Positions 58,621-64,000 of a DNA stretch of 64,000 nucleotides are shown one piece after another. Below the pieces are notes generated by a model, which saw only the letters and a list, made by a program, of their open reading frames with translations, was not told where the DNA came from and ran no database searches. Numbering within the stretch: position 1 is the stretch's first letter; every line of letters starts with the position of its first letter. This DNA is from Agelaius tricolor (taxonomy: Eukaryota; Chordata; Aves; Passeriformes; Icteridae): positions 124,001 through 188,000 of the forward strand of contig JALJCS010000036.1 in NCBI GenBank assembly GCA_023055355.1, read 5' to 3'. The position numbers and the translations under genes were made by a program.

Positions 58621-61600
58621 CCCAAAAACCTCCGGTTACTGTGTGAGACAGCAAAAGTCTCCCCTGGATCATGGTCTTTGCCATCCCAAGATGCCAGGGT
58701 TTCATGTAAAGCACATCCTTCCCCTTTATGGAGCACCTGGGGAGACAGAGACCCCCAGGAGCCCTTCCCCTGGCGCAGGAGGACTCTGAGCTCTCCATCA
58801 GCCCCTCTGGAGCATTTGGGAGCCACGAGGCTGCCAAAGCAAGTTTGGTTCAGCTGCTGTTCCTTGACACCGTCTGTGGTTCTCTGTAAATCACTAACAG
58901 ATAATAATTTCATACTCTGGCTCTGCGGATCCCCCGCCTGCTGAATAATTACCTTGTTTTGTGCGAGCCATGAGAGGTTTTCACAGATAATTCATCCAGC
59001 AGGGAAAGGCAGCCAGATTTTGGGCTGGAGCACATTTTCTGGCCACCTGGCATTGCTGCACAGAGGTCTGCAGCTGCCTCCGGAGGGAAATGCTGTATCC
59101 AGGACAGCCGAGGGCAGGGCGAGAAACCAAACCCAGATGAAATCCCAGCCGCCCTTCCTCGGAGAATAATTCAGCTTGGCAAACTCAGCCCACCCCGAGT
59201 TTCTGGATGTGTGGACAGATTGATCCCGCAGATCTGGATGCTCTCGCTCACAGAGGAGCTGTTTCACTGGAAACAGAGCTCCTCCCAGAGCTGCTTGTGG
59301 TGGTGACCTCCATGTTGCCTCACTCCCCGTGTCCTGCCTGGCCTCAGGTGGGTGGTTGGAGCCCAGCACAGAGCTAAGATCACCCCCAGGCTGCCATCCC
59401 CGTCCCAGGGTTGGGTTGATGCAGGGCACGAGGAGGAAGGATCATCCCTGTGTCAGCTTATCTCAGCACTCCCAAACCACCCCACAGACTAAGGAGGAGA
59501 TGAGGTTCTCAAGGTGGGTCCCAAATCCTCTCAGCTCCCACTCTGAACAGTTCTCACTCCATTAAACACCAACCTCAGCTGATATCTCCCCACCAATTTA
59601 TCAAATTTGGGGAGTTTCCTGCAAGGTGCCTCTCCCAAAGGAAACCTTAAATGCAGAGCTTTGCTTCCAATAAATAGCAGGATTCAGAGTGCCTGTGCTT
59701 TGCTGTGCTCTGCAAAACTTGAAGCCACTCTGAGGTTTGGGTGTCCAGGGAAGTCTGGAGGTCACAGCTCAGCTGGGCTGGGAGCCAGAACCTACATCTG
59801 GCTCTGCAAACAGCAAACTTTCCTCCAGGTCTGTCCTTTCTTATTTTTTTCCTTTTTCAAATACAATAAACAGATAGTTTTTTAAGTTCCCAGCCATCTG
59901 AACTACCCACACTCAGGACTGTGATATGCCTAATGCCATGAATGCAGAATTTCAGTAAATGCTTCCTGGGGATACAAAACTTGCAGCTCTGTGTTCAGCA
60001 GCAAATTCAGGACATCACCTATCCAAAGGGAGCCTGAAAGTCACGGTTCCCTGAAAGTCAAAGCATGTTTTATTGACTGCAGTCAAGAGAATCAAAGATC
60101 TGGAGACCTGGACTCCCACGGCATAAACCACATTATTCCTGTGCAGTGATCATTCCTCTCCCAGACGTGAATTCCAGCCAGCCTCCCTGCTGGGAATGAT
60201 TAAAGACCCCTTCAACAATCAGCAAATTGTCAAATAAGCAGGTGAACAAGTGAAAGAAAACAAGGGAATATGGTGACCTGCCACCAGTGATGAGAGCAGC
60301 TGTGTCACCTGGAGGGAAGCGCAGCTCCCTGGGTGCTGCCTGTGGTTTGCTGTACAAAACTGGGGTGTAGCCGTGGGGGATGTCCCTTCTCAACTATCAA
60401 AACCCCATTTGGGGGAAGGTAGAGCCTGTGCAGATGCAGCTACAGGTCAGGGATGGCATTTCCCTTCTTCAAGGTTCCCTTCCCAGCTGCCTGCTGCTAC
60501 CTGGGCTCTTGAATTGGGGAGCAGAGCCTGGCAGTGCCCACAGGTCTCACTGGGAGCCCTGGGCTGCCCACTGCAGCTGCCAGCCCAGCTCCATGCCCAG
60601 GGTGGGCATCACCAAAATGGCACCAGAACCCCCACAGTGTCAGAACTGTGCTGACCTGTGGCCTGCACACCCCAAGAACAGCACCAGACCCTTGGCTCGG
60701 GATGAGGCTTCTCCATGGCTGTGAGGGCTTGGGGTGGAGCAAGAAAAGAGATGGAAGGAGTGTGACAGCTCTGGGGTGCAACCAGCTCAGGAGCACCCCA
60801 GTGTTGCCATCATAGTTCAAAAGCTCTCATACCCTCTCGGTGATTTCTCATGGGCACCTCCTTGCAGCACTGACTCCTTCTTCTTCACAGCACAGCCAAC
60901 AAACTCCAACTCTTCACAGCCAAAAACTCCAGCTCTCTGCACCAGCTAACCCACTCCTTTATAGCACTCTTCCTTACTAGTCACAGCTGTGGCCTATCAA
61001 GGGCAGGCCTGTTCCTAGTCTTTGGTAATAGTACAGCTGCAACTTCCCAGGGGCAAGATTACCTTCTGCACCATCTTTATTTTCTTACATTCTATCCCCC
61101 CACACCCCAAAACCCCCTGTGCACCCCACAAAAAAGGGTGGGAGACTACCAGGGTCAGGGCAGGGAGAACTTCCCAGCCTGTTTCAGTATCCCTGTGCTC
61201 TGATCCTGCTCTCCAGGATGGCTGGAGCCCAGAATAAGAGCCCAGCTGAGCCACAGCCAGGGCGCAAAGGGAGCAGCCCCAGGAGTGAAGGGGCCTGGCT
61301 GGTGGCACTGACAAACACCCCGGTGACAAAGATCCCACCTGCAGCCACAGCAGGCGCTCAGGCAGTGGGGCACAGGGTGGAGGCCTTCCCCCACGCCAGG
61401 AATTCCTCATCTCAGCAGAAATCCCTGGGGTTGTTTGTGCTCCACCTCAGAGCTGGAAGAGCCGCTCCCCTTGCCCCGGGTGTCTGGGACTGGCTCTGAG
61501 AGCCAGCTGGCTCTGCCAGGTGGGATTGTCCCCTCCCCAGGAGGCCCTTGGTGTCCCACAGGACCAAGAAAACCAGGCTGGGGACAGGGATCTGTGTCCC

Positions 61601-61666
61601 TGGGGCACAGCTGTGGGCAGCAATTGAACCCCTCCTGTAGAAGCCATCCAGTATTTTTCCAGTGTC

Positions 61667-61672
61667 TTTATT
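61667..61672 (-). terminator. Polyadenylation signal for the cysteine protease gene
   Basis: AATAAA on the minus strand lies about 160 bases past the stop codon at 61,830-61,832. It implies a short 3' UTR. Confidence 0.7.
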
Positions 61673-61829
61673 GGCAAGCCCAGTGCTGAGTCCCCATCCT
61701 GCCCCGTGTGCAGCACTGAATGGGGCTGTCCCACTGTGTCCCAGCTTCCTGTGGTTCCACTGAGGGGCCTGGTCCAGGGCTGAGCGCTGAGGATGCCACC
61801 CAGGGCTCTCCCTGCAGAGCCGGGGTGGC

Positions 61830-63419
61830 TCAGGCCAGGATGGGGTAGGTGGCCTCAGTGGCCACCCCACAGTTGTTGTCCTTCATGGCCATGAGGATGT
61901 AGCCGTCGTTGCCCCAGTACGTGGACCAGGAGTTCTTGATGAGCCAGTAGGTCTCTCCCTGCAGGACCCCGTAGCCCACGGCCAGCACGGCGTGGTCCAG
62001 AGATCCTGGAGTGTTGTCTGCAGGGAAGGACACAGGAGGGGTCACTGAAGAGCCCCCCTGCCTGGGGAGCATCCTTGTCCTCCCTTTCCAGAGACCATTC
62101 CTTTCTGGAGACCATCCCAGCCTGGAGAAGATCCCTGCCCACTAATCCCTGTCCAGAGGACATCCCAGTCTGGACAGCATCAGGGCTACCCTCAGTGCTG
62201 CAGAGGACTTCAGGGCTCATCCCCTCCACCCCTCCCTTGACCAAAAGCTGGTCCCAGGTGCTCTGGCATCTCCCTGGGCACCCGGGCCCTGCCATGCCCC
62301 GCGTGCTGCCTGTCTCACCGCACTTGGGCTCGTAGTAGATGCCGTTGGAGTAGAAGGAGAAGCTCTTGTGTGAGGCGTTGATGCTGACGGCCACGGGGCC
62401 GTGCTTGTAGATGGCAGCTTTGACTGCTGTGATGTTGCCCGAGGTGACATTGACGTAACCCGTGATCTTGGCCAGCATCTCAGACTGGTTGTAGTGGCAC
62501 AGGCCATTCTGCACACCCAGGGGACACACAGTGTCACCAGGACCCCCAGGATCCCTCACTGGGACCCTGCTCCCCCGGCTTGACCCTGCAGATGCAGGCA
62601 GTGATCTGGAATTTGGGCTGTGAGAGCATCCTGGCTCTGACCCTGCCGTCCTCCCAAGCCCAAGGTGCTGGGGGTGTTTTCCCAGTTGCTCAAGGACACA
62701 AAGTGGGGAGCTGGCTCTGCACCCAAAGCCCTGCAGGGCTGTTGCCTGCATCTTGCTGCCACACCCCCATCCCCAGGCAGCTTTGCTCCATCCCTGGGTA
62801 CCCCGGGGCATGGAGTGACTCATGGCACCACGCACAGGTGGAGGAGCCTTGTCCCTGTTTTGCAAGAAGAGAAACTGAGGAACACGGTGGCAAAACAGCC
62901 TGGATGAGCCCTGGGGCTTGGCTTTGACAGTACTGTGAACCACAGAAGCCTGGTCCTTGGGGACGAGGTGACATCCTCATCTCAAGAGCCTGTTAGTGCC
63001 TCTGACACATCTGGGTGTGTCCCACCGTGGCTTTAAAGCCCCAAGATGCTGGGATGGCCACCAGGGACAAGGGCCTCCTCACCTGGCCCTTGTAGGTACC
63101 ATAGGACTCGGTGCTGGCAATGCCCCCGTGCTTTTTGATCCACTCGTAGGCTCGCCACTCCTCACCCCCGTCGCAGGCGAAGTTCCCAAAGCCCCAGGAG
63201 CAGTCAATGAGGACTTGCTGGGACAGGGGGGTCAGCACGCCGGTCTGCAGGGGGGACACAGCCCAAGGATGGGGACAGGGTCCCTGCAGGCTCCCATCCA
63301 CACCAAGGGGCTCAGCCCTGCTCCCACCTTGAGGAAGAGGGCACCTTCCATGGCTCCCGTTGTGGCAAAGCTCCAGCACGACCCACAGACAGCCTGATCC
63401 TTCACAGGCGTGACAGCAC
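61830..63419 (-). CDS. Papain-family (C1A) cysteine protease, 3' part
   Basis: Four exons join in phase to the stop: 63,328-63,419; 63,083-63,244; 62,319-62,508; 61,830-62,017. They give 209 aa, nearly the whole mature domain. Signal peptide, propeptide and first mature residues lie beyond the right edge. Counting from the first full residue, all catalytic positions are kept: oxyanion Gln8, nucleophile Cys14 (CGSCW), His156 (LDHAV) and Asn176 (KNSWS). The usual GCxGG is ACDGG, and NSWG is NSWS. Four N-glycosylation sequons (NQS, NVT, NIT, NAS) suggest a lysosomal or secreted enzyme. The [12 protein letters not shown] and KDNNCGVAT segments resemble genes annotated as 'counting factor-associated protein D' or 'digestive cysteine proteinase', rather than cathepsins L, K, S or B. 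Substrate is unknown. Subfamily placement is from memory. Family membership is certain. Confidence 0.9.
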
Positions 63420-64000
63420 CTGGGGACAACAGAGCAGGGCAGGGCAGGAGAAACTGGGTTGGCACCGAGGGGTGGAGGCAGATGGAAGGGAAACCGAGGC
63501 AGGAGTTGAGGCCCAGAGGCAGCACAGCCAGATCTCAGTGCTAACTGAGAAGGGGGGAAATGCACTAGCAAACCTGGGACCCCCACCCTTGGCTAGGGAC
63601 AAGCTCTGGGGGTGTCACTCCCAGCTGAAGGGGACATGGGTGAAGCCAGATGTTGCTTCAGATGTCACATCTGTCCCTGGGGCACCAGAGTGAATTCAGG
63701 GCCAAGTGCTGATCCAGCTACCTTTAGTCATAGAAACACAGAATGGTTTCGGTTGGAAGGGACCTCAAACACCATCTGGTTCCACCCCCTGCCATGGGCA
63801 GGGACACCTTCCACTGCCCCAGGTTGCTCCAAGCCCCGTCCATCCTGGCCTTGGACAGCCCTGGGTGCTCTGTACAGCCTGTTCCAGTGCCTCACCACCC
63901 TCACAGATGTGCACCCCAAGGGACAGCACAGTCCCACAGGCTCTCAGTGTAGTGATGGGGAGCAGGGGGGCTCTGTGGGACTGAGCACAGGTCTGGGTGA
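63420..64000 (-). other. Intron of the protease gene running off the window
   Basis: The first in-window exon begins at 63,419 with phase 2 bases, so at least one earlier exon must exist. The expected segment, with LDWR before the first residue here, was not found in these 581 bases. They hold a CR1 fragment and no other visible feature. Confidence 0.7.
63726..63920 (-). mobile_element. CR1 fragment in the protease intron
   Basis: CATAGAAACACAGAATGGTTT, then GGTTGGAAGGGACCTCAAAC and CCATGGGCAGGGACACCTTCC, form a well-preserved reversed CR1 3' end. Confidence 0.92.

Larger units (their letters stand above)
56691..61650. other. Intergenic region without recognised gene
   Basis: No frame here resembles a known protein or joins through splice sites. 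Two CR1 fragments lie within it. Mammals carry IFI6 and other genes beyond FAM76A, but nothing like IFI6 was seen. The part near 61.65 kb is just past the protease polyadenylation signal. Confidence 0.55.

Noticed and set aside
56691..61650. IFI6-like or other small gene upstream of FAM76A
   Set aside because: No frame with the Gly/Ala-rich membrane segments of that family, or any other conserved protein, was seen.
61855..62943. 362-aa minus-strand frame over the protease gene
   Set aside because: Only the part inside exon 62,319-62,508 is protease. The rest is intron read through and a wrong frame of the last exon.

Overview
The window is vertebrate nuclear DNA, almost certainly avian. It contains about seventeen 3'-end fragments of CR1 LINE retrotransposons, the dominant bird repeat. 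Genes are compact, have small introns and start in GC-rich CpG-island promoters. Three protein-coding genes could be assembled exon by exon from splice sites and reading phase, all on the minus strand: SESN2, FAM76A and the 3' part of a papain-family cysteine protease. The proteins, intron sizes and repeats fit a bird, probably a songbird, on a small GC-rich chromosome. Human SESN2 and FAM76A both lie in 1p35. Species and chromosome are inference.

Layout from left to right. Positions 1-30,977 hold no recognisable conserved protein. The best reading is the large 5' intron region of a gene transcribed leftward from a CpG-island promoter near 31.05 kb, which has a ZNF143/SBS motif, an ETS motif and a non-coding first exon ending at 30,978. 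A 47-nt exon candidate with a start codon lies at 13,589-13,635. By synteny this gene may be PHACTR4, but its diagnostic exons are outside the window. SESN2 follows with coding exons at 33,562-38,925 (10 exons, 473 aa) and a long 3' UTR reaching toward 31.8 kb. After about 3 kb of repeat-rich DNA comes FAM76A with coding exons at 43,876-56,063 (9 exons, 307 aa). The GC-rich stretch at 56.3-56.7 kb is a minisatellite. No gene was recognised from there to 61.65 kb. The last four exons of a cathepsin-like protease occupy 61,830-63,419, and its 5' exons lie beyond the right edge.

The genes do not form an operon or a shared pathway. Sestrin-2 is a stress-induced leucine sensor upstream of mTORC1. 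FAM76A is a poorly characterised Cys-rich coiled-coil protein. The protease belongs to a C1A subfamily resembling 'counting factor-associated protein D' or 'digestive cysteine proteinase' genes. The points most worth following are the close FAM76A-SESN2 pairing and missing MED18 compared with human, a p53-type palindrome with other stress-type motifs in SESN2 intron 1, a 53-bp minisatellite touching a SESN2 splice donor, a repeated GGACACGCC-type motif beside promoters, a strong CTCF-like site in the left intron, and eight CxxC pairs in FAM76A. I found no evidence of a wholly new biological system.
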